This document shows positions 32,870 to 41,496 of a DNA stretch of 64,000 nucleotides, piece after piece (position 1 is the stretch's first letter; every line of letters begins with the position of its first letter). Where the stretch lies: positions 124,001-188,000 of the forward strand of contig JACKAF010000003.1 in NCBI GenBank assembly GCA_020635235.1, in the 5' to 3' direction. The translations under genes and the position numbers were made by a program. The notes beneath the pieces are model-generated. The model searched no databases, was not told the DNA's origin, and saw only the letters and a program-made list of their open reading frames with translations. This stretch comes from Pseudobdellovibrionaceae bacterium (lineage in GTDB: Bacteria; Bdellovibrionota; FAC87; UBA2466; JACKAF01).

Positions 32870-34045
32870 ATGTGGCCAGATTTAAAGGAAAAATTCATCC
32901 AATCGCGCATTGGGATCATGGGAAATGGCCAGCTTGGCCGCATGCTCGCCCTGGCAGCCCACAATCTGGGTATGGTCCCGAGTGTCTTCCCGGCTAATGC
33001 TAAAAGCTCGGCCGCGCAGGTCGTAGCGGATGCCGGGTCACAGGATCTAGGGGCCTTTGCCCGTGCCGCCGACGCCATCATTTTTGAGAATGAGTTTATC
33101 GATTGCGAACCCCTGGAACCCTTTTCGCAAAAGTGCTACCCGGTACTTTCCGCCATGCGCGTATTGCAGGATAAGTCGGCGCAAAAGGCCCAACTTTCTC
33201 AACTGCAAATCCCAACCGCGCCCTATTCGATTTACGATCCGTCTGAACCTCTGGCCGCCTGGCTTCGTAGTCTGCGGGAAAGCTTCGCGGAAGGTTGTGT
33301 GATTAAGTGGGGCAAGCAGGGTTACGATGGACGGGGACTGCACTTCCTAAAAGGGGAACCCACGGTTGACTCTGAAGCTTTTGTGGAAAAAGGTCTCACA
33401 CATGGTCCGGTATACGCTGAGTCCTTGATCCCGTTTGAAAAAGAACTGGCACTCGTTGCTTGCCGATCGCGTAGCGGGGAGTTTTCGGCTTACCCACTCC
33501 TTATCACGGAACAGCGCGACGGGATTTGCCATGTAGTTTACGGTCCAGCTTCCGAGTTTGGAGTCGATCACGGGTTACACGAGCAGGTGTGCGAATGGGC
33601 GAAGCGTTTGTCGACGTCGCTCGATTTGGTGGGCTGTTTTGCGTTAGAGTGCTTTCTCTCAAAGTCTGGCGAGGTTTTGGTGAACGAGATCGCCCCACGC
33701 GTACACAACTCGGGGCATTTCAGTCAGGACGCAGCAGCTACGAGCCAATTTGAGAACCACTTGCGGGGAGTATTGGGATTGCCACTTGGCTCAACTGAGA
33801 CGGCGCCCGCGTTCTTAATGGTGAATCTATTGGGCCCTGCGGATCTCTCTGTGAACGGAGCGGTCCCGCTACCGGTTCCGGTGTCGGGCGCGCACCTGCA
33901 CTGGTACGCTAAGGATGGTATCCGACGCGGCCGTAAGCTCGGGCACATAAACGCTGCCGCGGCGAGTGCTGCTGAAATTTCGCGCCTTCGCGAGGCGATA
34001 GAATCGTCCATACAAGTTTGGGAGGAGAAGCTTATCCATGGCTAA
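32870..34045 (+). CDS. purK: N5-carboxyaminoimidazole ribonucleotide synthase PurK
   Basis: Uses ATP and bicarbonate to carboxylate AIR in de novo purine synthesis. The 391 residues show the family pattern: N-terminal GIMGNGQLGRMLALAA dinucleotide-like loop, the ATP-grasp core (VIKWGKQGYDGRGLHF), the catalytic region LVNEIAPRVHNSGHFS and a C-terminal lid. It overlaps purE by eight bases (ATG at 34038), the usual purK-purE coupling. Confidence 0.95.
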   Translation: MWPDLKEKFIQSRIGIMGNGQLGRMLALAAHNLGMVPSVFPANAKSSAAQVVADAGSQDLGAFARAADAIIFENEFIDCEPLEPFSQKCYPVLSAMRVLQDKSAQKAQLSQLQIPTAPYSIYDPSEPLAAWLRSLRESFAEGCVIKWGKQGYDGRGLHFLKGEPTVDSEAFVEKGLTHGPVYAESLIPFEKELALVACRSRSGEFSAYPLLITEQRDGICHVVYGPASEFGVDHGLHEQVCEWAKRLSTSLDLVGCFALECFLSKSGEVLVNEIAPRVHNSGHFSQDAAATSQFENHLRGVLGLPLGSTETAPAFLMVNLLGPADLSVNGAVPLPVPVSGAHLHWYAKDGIRRGRKLGHINAAAASAAEISRLREAIESSIQVWEEKLIHG

Positions 34046-34520
34046 AGTATCCATCGTAATGGGAAGCAATTCAGATTTTGAAGTGATGAAAGACGCGGGC
34101 ACCGTACTGGAGCAACTTGGAGTCGAGTATGAGATTTCCATAGTGTCGGCTCACCGCACCCCCGATCGCATGATGGAGTTTGCCAAGAACGCCCGTGGAA
34201 AAGGTGTTCGCGTTATTATTGCGGGCGCTGGCGGGGCGGCCCATTTACCTGGAATGGTGGCAGCGTACACGGAATTACCTGTGATTGGCGTTCCCGTACC
34301 TGTTGGCCATTTAAAGGGAGAGGACGCGTTGCTCTCTATCGTACAAATGCCAAAAGGGGTCCCAGTGGCGACAGTAGCGATCGGCAACGCTTGGAACGCA
34401 GGTGTACTCGCGGCCCAAATCCTTGGGGCTGCGGACGAGAAGCTCCTCGACCGTGTGCGCGCCTACAAAGATCAACTTTCAGATCACGTCAAAAAGATGC
34501 AGCTTCCACCCATTTCCTAG
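34038..34520 (+). CDS. purE: N5-carboxyaminoimidazole ribonucleotide mutase PurE
   Basis: Moves the carboxyl group of N5-CAIR to the ring carbon in purine synthesis. The 160 residues are the normal class I length, with VSIVMGSNSDFEVM, the SAHRTPDRM motif that carries the active-site histidine, and the GAGGAAHLPGMVAAYT loop. It is coupled to purK and convergent with the kinase-like gene, two bases apart. Confidence 0.95.
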   Translation: MAKVSIVMGSNSDFEVMKDAGTVLEQLGVEYEISIVSAHRTPDRMMEFAKNARGKGVRVIIAGAGGAAHLPGMVAAYTELPVIGVPVPVGHLKGEDALLSIVQMPKGVPVATVAIGNAWNAGVLAAQILGAADEKLLDRVRAYKDQLSDHVKKMQLPPIS

Positions 34521-34522
34521 GC

Positions 34523-37420
34523 TTAGCCTCTCCATGGATCTACGGGTTTTGTCTCGCCGATGATGGCTTCCAAACACTTGATGGTTTGGTATTTCACGCT
34601 CCGGCGGATCACTTTGGTCGATAGAAGCCCGTGCCACGGGTGCTGAGAAACACTTCGTTTTACCACCGTCCATCCGTGCTTTTTGTAGAGTTGATCCATG
34701 AACCTTTTTGACGAGGCCTGGGTGTGTCCCATCTGGGCACGCAAGTCAAAAAGTGCATGCCGGGCATCCGCTAGGGCTACCAAGTAGTTCGGAAACTCCA
34801 TATAACCGTGGATCCACATGTAGCTAATCCACTCGTCCGGCCCCCAGTAATGCCGCTTGGATTCGAGCTCTTTGGCCTTTTTGTCGATAATTGCGCGGAT
34901 CTCCCGGTCGCTGTATGAACTTCCACTCGAAAGCTGAAGTAGATTCTTGGCAATGATTTGCGAGTGGTTAAATTCCCCACCAAACGCGGCGACAGCAATA
35001 TTCTCAACCTGATCGGCCCGGATCCAACTCGTTAGACCCCAGTCAATCAAGTGCAAGGTGTAGCCCAACGTTGCGGGATCCGTATGCGCTTGAAAGAGGA
35101 CGTTTCCGCCATGTAGATCGCCGTGGGCCATGCCACTTAAGGCATCGGGCCGGTTCTGGACAGCGAAGCCATCTCCGAGCGCGTCTATTGCCTGCTGATC
35201 TGGAACGGCTATCTCTGTGCTCTCGTCTTCGCCCTGGGCGATGGTGCGTTGGTATTCTCTTCTCGCCGAGCCCTTGTATTCGTTGAGCGGGCGGAAGGCG
35301 AGCTCGTCGTAAAAGAGTTCGGTTAAGTAGTCTGCCGCGGTCAATGCTACTTCCGGGTGATCTTCAATGACTTGTTTTACGGGAACCACGTTCTCCACAA
35401 GTCTTGTGATCATCACTCGCGATCCCTCGACCGCTGGAAACGCTTCCGGCACATCGATCGAAAGAGTGATGGGGCCGTTGGCGGTCTTGAAAACTCTGGG
35501 TTCCCTTCTTAGGCGTTTGCGCGCCTCATTCTGGTTTGTAACCGTAACGGGAATGTTGAGCTCGATCTTGTGGTTGAGGTATTTGGCTTCCACTAGTCGG
35601 CGCATGCGCTGGATGGCGGAAGCGCGATCCGTATGCCCGCGAATGTAAATCTTGCTCAGCGGTTCTGCGAGTTTGAGCAAGATAAGCCGCTCGAATTCAA
35701 GCGTGTTCTCTACGTCAGGTAGCATGACCCGCACAAGAACCGGCTCGCCGTGCATAGTGCCCCGGTGAACCTGAAAGAACTTTCCAGCTAGCGGTTTACC
35801 GTCGATATTTTGGATGTCGGTAACCGGGTAGTGATTGGGATCTGCCGCCACGATTTGCTCGACCACTTCCATGGGGACGACTTTGTTTGCCCCATTTTGT
35901 AGAGATTCGAACACACGGGCAAGGGCCTGCATTTCTTGATATCTGGATGATGTCTGCAGGAAGTTTTTCAAGATTGGGCCGAAGTGGCGCAACATGATCA
36001 TCAAAACATCGATGTCGCTTGCCCGTTTAGGGGTGCGAAAGAGATCGAGAATGATGTCTTTGAAAATAGTTCCAGGAAGCAATTTCGGGTAATCGTCGAA
36101 GAGTACCTTCAAGAGTTCCGAGATATAGCCTTCATCGCTACCCTCCAGGATGCGAACTTGTTCGGAGGCGGCGATGCGAGTGCCCACGTTCTTCAACGCG
36201 AGGACGATGTCATTGAGACTATCTTCAAACGAGGAGATGAGTGCCGCAATGGAATCAAAATCCTGGTCTTCCAGTGTGGCCAGTAGGTCCATGAAGCGGG
36301 CCTCACTCTCCGTAATTCTCTTTACGGTGTCCGTGAAACCCGCGGCTTGGCGCATGCGATCAGTAAACTTGACCGGGCCCTCTTTCTTTTTGTCGCCTTC
36401 TTTCATCTGGTCGTCGAGAAAGTCTGCCGTTGAGTTCAGAACAGAACTCCAGTTGGAGGGTGTGTTTACGAGGAAGGTGCCGATCGCCTTAAATACACTC
36501 TCCATCAGGCTAAGCGTGGTCCCGCCCGAGGCTTGAAGCGCGGTGCTTGCCAAAATTCGGCGCATGTGGCTTGCCATCTCGTAGCGGTACGCCTGGGCCT
36601 GATAGTTATCTAGTTCGCTTTCAAAATCGCCGGTGCCTTTGTTCGGGAGGTTAATGCCATAGGCGATGGGAACTTTCTCCGGATCGGACTTTAGTTTGTC
36701 GACGAAATACCAGAGCCGTTGGAAGTCGCCTGACAAGCTTCCCGAATGCCCGCGTGTGGGCTCGGTCAGATCCAAGTACATTTGGATGGATCCGATTCGG
36801 GGAGCGTTGGCAGGGTATTTTTCCGGGTTTCCGTAAACCCGGCGAAGTAAAGCGATCCCCGACTTAAAGACCATTACTTTTTGGGCCAGTGATAGTTCCT
36901 GCTTATTCAGAACCGCGTAGTTGGGCGCGTCAATGTGCGCGACCTGTAGCAGCAGCACGAGAAAACCGTCCAAAGCGGGGGGGAGTCCCGGAGGGATTTC
37001 TTCTTTGTCAAAATCGTTGAAGGGAGAAACAATCCCGTGGCCATTCGTTTGAGCGAAGGTCGGGGCGGGAATGGGCATCCTGCCTTCGCGTTGTGGGGGA
37101 GCTTTGGGTGGCACCTCGTCTTTAGTTCCGCCGCCAGCCTGCGGATCGGTCGGCGGTTCCTCCGGCTCATCGGTTTCGTCGGGGACGTCTCCTGGCTCTT
37201 CCAGATCCGAGAAGTCTCCACCGCCTTGGCCCTCGCTGCCACCTCCACCGCCATCCTCATCGGTGACTCGGGAGAGATCTCTTGAAAACTGACTACCGCG
37301 ACCGCCGTTATTGTTGCTGTTGTTTCGATTCTTTCGGCGTCCTGCAACTGCATCGAACTGAAAAAGGAGAAGGAATATTATGAACGCCACCCAAGAAGGC
37401 GATCTCAGTGCTCGTACCAA
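34523..37420 (-). CDS. Exported large protein with divergent ABC1/UbiB-like kinase domain
   Basis: A 965-residue protein of unknown role. Residues 1-27 are a signal peptide (core VAFIIFLLLFQF, end VAGRR). Residues about 28-125 are low complexity (Asn, Gly, Asp, Glu, Pro), then a helical region. From about 475 it resembles ABC1/UbiB atypical kinases: LRHFGPILKNFLQTSSR in the position of the KxGQ motif, KPLAGKFFQVH for the Ala-rich loop, catalytic-loop-like HGDLHGGN (766-773) and LIDWG (791-795) for the metal site. Departures are FLQ for FGQ and arginine for the VAVK lysine (VLVRV). It may be a pseudokinase or an unusual enzyme. A signal peptide on this family is unexpected. It is divergent from the GTPase at 37814. 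Confidence 0.75.
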   Translation of the reverse strand: MVRALRSPSWVAFIIFLLLFQFDAVAGRRKNRNNSNNNGGRGSQFSRDLSRVTDEDGGGGGSEGQGGGDFSDLEEPGDVPDETDEPEEPPTDPQAGGGTKDEVPPKAPPQREGRMPIPAPTFAQTNGHGIVSPFNDFDKEEIPPGLPPALDGFLVLLLQVAHIDAPNYAVLNKQELSLAQKVMVFKSGIALLRRVYGNPEKYPANAPRIGSIQMYLDLTEPTRGHSGSLSGDFQRLWYFVDKLKSDPEKVPIAYGINLPNKGTGDFESELDNYQAQAYRYEMASHMRRILASTALQASGGTTLSLMESVFKAIGTFLVNTPSNWSSVLNSTADFLDDQMKEGDKKKEGPVKFTDRMRQAAGFTDTVKRITESEARFMDLLATLEDQDFDSIAALISSFEDSLNDIVLALKNVGTRIAASEQVRILEGSDEGYISELLKVLFDDYPKLLPGTIFKDIILDLFRTPKRASDIDVLMIMLRHFGPILKNFLQTSSRYQEMQALARVFESLQNGANKVVPMEVVEQIVAADPNHYPVTDIQNIDGKPLAGKFFQVHRGTMHGEPVLVRVMLPDVENTLEFERLILLKLAEPLSKIYIRGHTDRASAIQRMRRLVEAKYLNHKIELNIPVTVTNQNEARKRLRREPRVFKTANGPITLSIDVPEAFPAVEGSRVMITRLVENVVPVKQVIEDHPEVALTAADYLTELFYDELAFRPLNEYKGSARREYQRTIAQGEDESTEIAVPDQQAIDALGDGFAVQNRPDALSGMAHGDLHGGNVLFQAHTDPATLGYTLHLIDWGLTSWIRADQVENIAVAAFGGEFNHSQIIAKNLLQLSSGSSYSDREIRAIIDKKAKELESKRHYWGPDEWISYMWIHGYMEFPNYLVALADARHALFDLRAQMGHTQASSKRFMDQLYKKHGWTVVKRSVSQHPWHGLLSTKVIRRSVKYQTIKCLEAIIGETKPVDPWRG

Positions 37421-37813
37421 CCGCTACCCCCTAACGGAACATGGTTCGGAGTCACAGGACAAACGTAAGCTCCCACCGATTAAGATCGCGTCCTCCACCC
37501 CACGCGGGACGCGAAGGTATACCAGGGCGCAGAGATACCTCTGTCGCTAGAATCGTAGCGTTAGCTACTTGTTGCACCTATACTGCTGGAGATTTCGCCG
37601 CTGTTGGTGCCCCCGTCGCCGTGATACCCGTTTGTCCGACACCTATAGTCATAGTAGTGGATCTTTTGACATGGCAAGTAAAAAGCTTTGCAAGGCGTCA
37701 AACCGGGCAACTTGTGTTGTGTTTGTGCCTGTTCGACTCCTAAAAACGCGTTCCCGCAACGCTCGTTTTTTTTTCTCTTGTCGTCCCGTGTCAAACTGGG
37801 TTAGACGGGATTT
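37421..37813. other. 393-base intergenic region with an orphan terminator
   Basis: The region lies between two divergent genes. It contains the terminator 37748-37774 on the plus strand but no convincing protein gene. Open frames at 37441-37743 (plus) and 37561-37794 (minus) show no ribosome site or family pattern. A small RNA ending at the terminator is possible. Confidence 0.5.
37748..37774 (+). terminator. Rho-independent terminator without a known upstream gene
   Basis: Stem GCGTT / AACGC with loop CCCGC, then TCG and nine T. The genes on either side point away from it: the exported kinase-like gene runs leftward and the GTPase starts 40 bases to the right. It would therefore end a transcript that starts in this region. 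Confidence 0.55.
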
Positions 37814-39826
37814 ATGCGGCATATCATGGGAATTGGGATCTTGGCCTGCGCTTTGTACACATTTCCCTCCTATGCACCTCCGAGTAATTGGCTTTCACGT
37901 TTAATCGGTGGTGGGGGAAACGAGAGCGCGGAAACGCTAACCGAAGATCAGGGACCGGCTTACGAGCTTGTTGCTGAGAAAATCCAAGAGCTTTACCGAA
38001 CGCTCCAGATACTGGAAGCAGCGGCCAGAGACATGGGAATAGATGTTTCCCCTAACTCTGAATGGCGTCGACAGCTCGAAGATAAGTTGCTCGCGCAGCT
38101 GGGACTCGACAAGATGTTGCTGGTTGCTGTGGCGGGTGGAACCAACACTGGTAAATCATCGGTCTTCAATCACCTGGCCGGGGCCAAGGTGAGTGGTGTT
38201 GTGGAAACGGGTGGCGGCACCAAGCACCCGGTACTTCTTGTCCCGAAGAAATTTTCTGCCGAAATCATATTAAAGAAGTTGTTCCCGGAGTTTGAATTGC
38301 GTGCGCGCAAAAGTGCGGGCGAGGCCACCGTCGCCAATGACAAAACCCAACTGTATTGGGAAGTCGGTGGATCTAGCCTAGACGATCGCTTATTGCTTTT
38401 CGATACGCCGGATGTGGATTCTAGCCAGCGCGCCAACTGGGAACGAGCTGCACGAGTGGTGCGTGCCGCGGATGTGACGATAGCTATCGTAACTGAAGAA
38501 AAGCACACCGACGATAAAGTGATTAACTTTTTCAAGAAAGCCAAAGAAGAAGGTAAGCCCATCATTGTGGTGATCAACAAAGCTGATTTGGATTACCCTG
38601 ACGAATGGCGGGCATGGCTGGAGAAGTTTAAAGAACAGAGTGGAGTGGTGCCGACCGAAGTCTACGTGGTACCGCGCGACCGGGATGCTGCGGCGGCAAA
38701 CAAGCTGAACTTTTACAAAGTTGGTCCGGATGGGAAGTGCAAAATTGGAGATCCGGTTTCGCTGCGTGACGAGCTTACCAAACTTCACATCGACGATATT
38801 TTGTACCGAACGCGCCGAGGCGCGGTGCGCGAGGCACTCACAGACAAAAGTTCTGGAGCTTTGAAACTTATCGATGAGATCACGACCCGCAGTGGGCAGT
38901 TCGAGCAAGTTTTAACAGGTTTACAATCGACCACCATTTTGAACGACGAGGTGCAACTGAACGCCTGGCCGACCTTACCCTTCGAAGTGCTCGTGAATGC
39001 GACCTACGATTGGTGGAACATGAAGCGCCCGGCCTACGTGCGTGGCGTCAATTGGGTCTACGACGTTATTTCCCGTCCTATTCGCGGAGCGATTCGCGAA
39101 ACAGCGGGTGCGGGGCGCCAGAAAACTGCGGACGATTTTTTGCAGCTTTATCAAAGAGAAGAAGCCGCCTCCATACGGGATGCGGTGAATATGGTGCTCG
39201 ACGCGTTGGCGCCGGTGCTTGAATTCCGAGCTGGAAAGGCGTTCGACGTCGTTAAGAAACTAACCGAAGAGCGCCAGGACATTGTTAACCGCATTGCTGC
39301 GGCCCACGAAAAATTGCCGCCGATTACGGATGGCTTCAGAGACCACATGGGCAAGGAGCTCGATGAGTGGGAAAAAGAACACCCGGGAATTATTGCTGCG
39401 CTCAAGACCATTGATATGGGCGCGGCGGTTCTGCGACCGCCGGTGACCTTGGCACTTTCAATTGGATCGGTTTGGCTCGCGTCCGGTGCTGTGCCGACTT
39501 CAGCGGCGGCCTTGCAAGCGGCGAAGACTTTCCTCGTTGATGGCGGGACAGCCGTTACCGTCGGGGGTGGCGCTGCGGGCGTCGCGCAGGACGCGGCGCT
39601 AAAGTCGACAGTGGGCGATGGCAGCTTTAACGCGACTGTCTTTGCGCTCTTTAATCGTTTGCGCGAAGCCTACATCTATAGTCGACTGGACTGGTTAGTG
39701 AAAAAGCTAAATTTTGAGCTGAGTGGTGTAATTGAGCAGCTTGAAATTGCTTCCACAGTTTCGCGAACGCCGGCTTACCAATCGGCGCGAAGTTGTGCGG
39801 ACTGGCTAGTGGCGAACGTAAAGTAA
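37814..39826 (+). CDS. Divergent dynamin/Era-like GTPase with N-terminal export-type segment
   Basis: A 670-residue protein. GTPase motifs are clear: G1 GGTNTGKSS (108-116), G3 DTPD (197-200) and G4 NKAD (255-258). The order, size and long helical C-terminal half suit a dynamin-like or 50S-GTPase-like protein. The first about 24 residues (MGIGILACALYTFPSYAPPS) look like a signal or membrane anchor. A hydrophobic Gly/Ala stretch at about 535-600 (VTLALSIGSVWLASGAV) may insert in membranes. GTP is normally cytosolic, so export would be odd; the start could also be the ATG at 37826. It neighbours an exported kinase-like gene in the opposite orientation. Confidence 0.82.
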   Translation: MRHIMGIGILACALYTFPSYAPPSNWLSRLIGGGGNESAETLTEDQGPAYELVAEKIQELYRTLQILEAAARDMGIDVSPNSEWRRQLEDKLLAQLGLDKMLLVAVAGGTNTGKSSVFNHLAGAKVSGVVETGGGTKHPVLLVPKKFSAEIILKKLFPEFELRARKSAGEATVANDKTQLYWEVGGSSLDDRLLLFDTPDVDSSQRANWERAARVVRAADVTIAIVTEEKHTDDKVINFFKKAKEEGKPIIVVINKADLDYPDEWRAWLEKFKEQSGVVPTEVYVVPRDRDAAAANKLNFYKVGPDGKCKIGDPVSLRDELTKLHIDDILYRTRRGAVREALTDKSSGALKLIDEITTRSGQFEQVLTGLQSTTILNDEVQLNAWPTLPFEVLVNATYDWWNMKRPAYVRGVNWVYDVISRPIRGAIRETAGAGRQKTADDFLQLYQREEAASIRDAVNMVLDALAPVLEFRAGKAFDVVKKLTEERQDIVNRIAAAHEKLPPITDGFRDHMGKELDEWEKEHPGIIAALKTIDMGAAVLRPPVTLALSIGSVWLASGAVPTSAAALQAAKTFLVDGGTAVTVGGGAAGVAQDAALKSTVGDGSFNATVFALFNRLREAYIYSRLDWLVKKLNFELSGVIEQLEIASTVSRTPAYQSARSCADWLVANVK

Positions 39827-39829
39827 ATC

Positions 39830-41200
39830 CTAGCCTTTGAATTCCGCAACTAGGGAAGAGATGCTTGCCTTGGCGTCACCGAACAGCATTCGGGTATTCT
39901 CGCCAAAGAAGAGCGGGTTATCCACGCCAGCAAAACCGGGTTTCATGCTGCGCTTAAGAACAATACACGTCTTAGCTTTGTCGACGTTAATAATGGGCAT
40001 GCCGTAAAGAGGGCTGGACTTGTCTTCGCGTGCGGCCGGGTTTACGACGTCATTGGCACCAATCACCACGGTAACGTCTACCGTTTCCATGGTCGGGTTG
40101 ACGTCTTCAGGTTCGACGAGCTGCTCATAAGGGACATTAGCCTCAGCGAGCAACACGTTCATGTGTCCTGGCATGCGTCCCGCGACAGGGTGAATCGCGT
40201 AGCGGACATCGCAACCATTTTCGGCGAGTAGATCCCCAAGTTCGCGCACCACGTGCTGCGCCTGAGCTACGGCCATGCCGTACCCGGGCACGAAAACCAC
40301 GGAGCTGGCGTTTTCCAAAATAAGAAAGGCGTCTTCGGCAGAAATGGGTTTGGCTTCACCCTGGTAAGACGCTGACTTGCTCCCCCCAGCGGCGCCAAAG
40401 CCACTAAAAAGGACGTTGGACAACGAGCGGTTCATCGCTTTGCACATGATCTGGGTAAGAATAATGCCGCTGGCGCCGACAAGTGCCCCTGCCACGATCA
40501 AGACGTTGTTCAAGATGATAAAGCCCGCCGCGCAAGCCGCCAGACCCGAATAGCTGTTCAGGAGGGAGATCACGACCGGCATATCTGCGCCGCCAATCGG
40601 AGCGACCGCCAGGATGCCGAAAATGAATGAGGCGCCTACCGCCGCAAAAAAGTAGTTTTGGCCGCCCAGCGGATCCATGGCAAAAAGCACACCGCAAACA
40701 ACGATGGCGATGACGATGAGCCCGTTTACCAGCTGTTGACCGGGGAAAAGCATCGGGGCGCCGGAGATTTTTTCGGAGAGCTTTCCATAGGCAAGCAAAC
40801 TGCCCGTGAAGGTCACGCCGCCGATAAGGACGGCCAGATAAATGGCCACCGCGGTAAAAGCGGTGATCTCATGCCCGGCGTGGTACTCGGCCCAGCCGAC
40901 GAGCAAACTCGAAATGCCGCCCAGCCCGTTTAGCAACGCTACCATTTCGGGCATCGAAGTCATCTGTACGGATCGGGCAGCGATGATACCGACGATAGTA
41001 CCGGCCACTATGCCGACCGCAATCCACTGGAAATTAACGACTTCTTTGCTGAGCAGCGTGGCCACAATGGCGAGGAACATCCCTATTGCCGAGATGAGGT
41101 TTCCCTGGCGCGCGGTCTCAGCTTTACCAAGGCGTTTGAGGCCGAAGATGAAGAGGATGGACGCGATGACGTATGAAAGATCAATTAATGCGGTAGACAC
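39830..41200 (-). CDS. pntB: NAD(P) transhydrogenase beta subunit PntB
   Basis: Inner-membrane, NADP(H)-binding subunit of the proton-pumping transhydrogenase. The 456 residues comprise about nine transmembrane helices and the C-terminal domain III with FVPGYGMAVAQAQH, MPGHMNVLLAEANVPY, VVIGANDVVNPAA and the NADP site IINVDKAKTCIVLKRSM. The GTG start at 41200 overlaps the pntAB stop by one base. Confidence 0.95.
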   Translation of the reverse strand: MSTALIDLSYVIASILFIFGLKRLGKAETARQGNLISAIGMFLAIVATLLSKEVVNFQWIAVGIVAGTIVGIIAARSVQMTSMPEMVALLNGLGGISSLLVGWAEYHAGHEITAFTAVAIYLAVLIGGVTFTGSLLAYGKLSEKISGAPMLFPGQQLVNGLIVIAIVVCGVLFAMDPLGGQNYFFAAVGASFIFGILAVAPIGGADMPVVISLLNSYSGLAACAAGFIILNNVLIVAGALVGASGIILTQIMCKAMNRSLSNVLFSGFGAAGGSKSASYQGEAKPISAEDAFLILENASSVVFVPGYGMAVAQAQHVVRELGDLLAENGCDVRYAIHPVAGRMPGHMNVLLAEANVPYEQLVEPEDVNPTMETVDVTVVIGANDVVNPAAREDKSSPLYGMPIINVDKAKTCIVLKRSMKPGFAGVDNPLFFGENTRMLFGDAKASISSLVAEFKG

Positions 41201-41487
41201 TATTTGCTGTCCTTATCTTTACTTTTGAAAAATCCAAGCATGCGATCGGTGACGAGATAACCCCCGACCACGTTAACCGTTGCGGTCGCGACCGCGAGGG
41301 TTCCCAAAATAACCGCGAGCTGGTCCTGCCCCTCGATCCCGGAGGCGATAAGCGCTCCGACAATCGTGATCCCTGAAATGGCGTTCGAGCCCGACATCAG
41401 TGGTGTGTGTAATTGAGAAGGGACTTTTGAGATGAGCTCAAAGCCCAAAAAAATGGAGAGGACCAAAACAAATAGTAATAAGCCCAT
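41200..41487 (-). CDS. pntAB: NAD(P) transhydrogenase alpha subunit, membrane part PntAB
   Basis: A 95-residue, three-helix membrane subunit of the split-alpha transhydrogenase, with the conserved LHTPLMSGSNAISGI segment and VGGYLVTDRML near the end. Alpha is encoded in two genes, as in Rhodospirillum and many other bacteria, unlike the single PntA of E. coli. It lies between pntAA and pntB. Confidence 0.94.
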   Translation of the reverse strand: MGLLLFVLVLSIFLGFELISKVPSQLHTPLMSGSNAISGITIVGALIASGIEGQDQLAVILGTLAVATATVNVVGGYLVTDRMLGFFKSKDKDSK

Positions 41488-41496
41488 TGCGTACCC

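Noticed and set aside
37441..37743. 100-codon open frame ending just before the orphan terminator
   Set aside because: No ribosome site and no recognisable pattern; kept only as a possible transcript.
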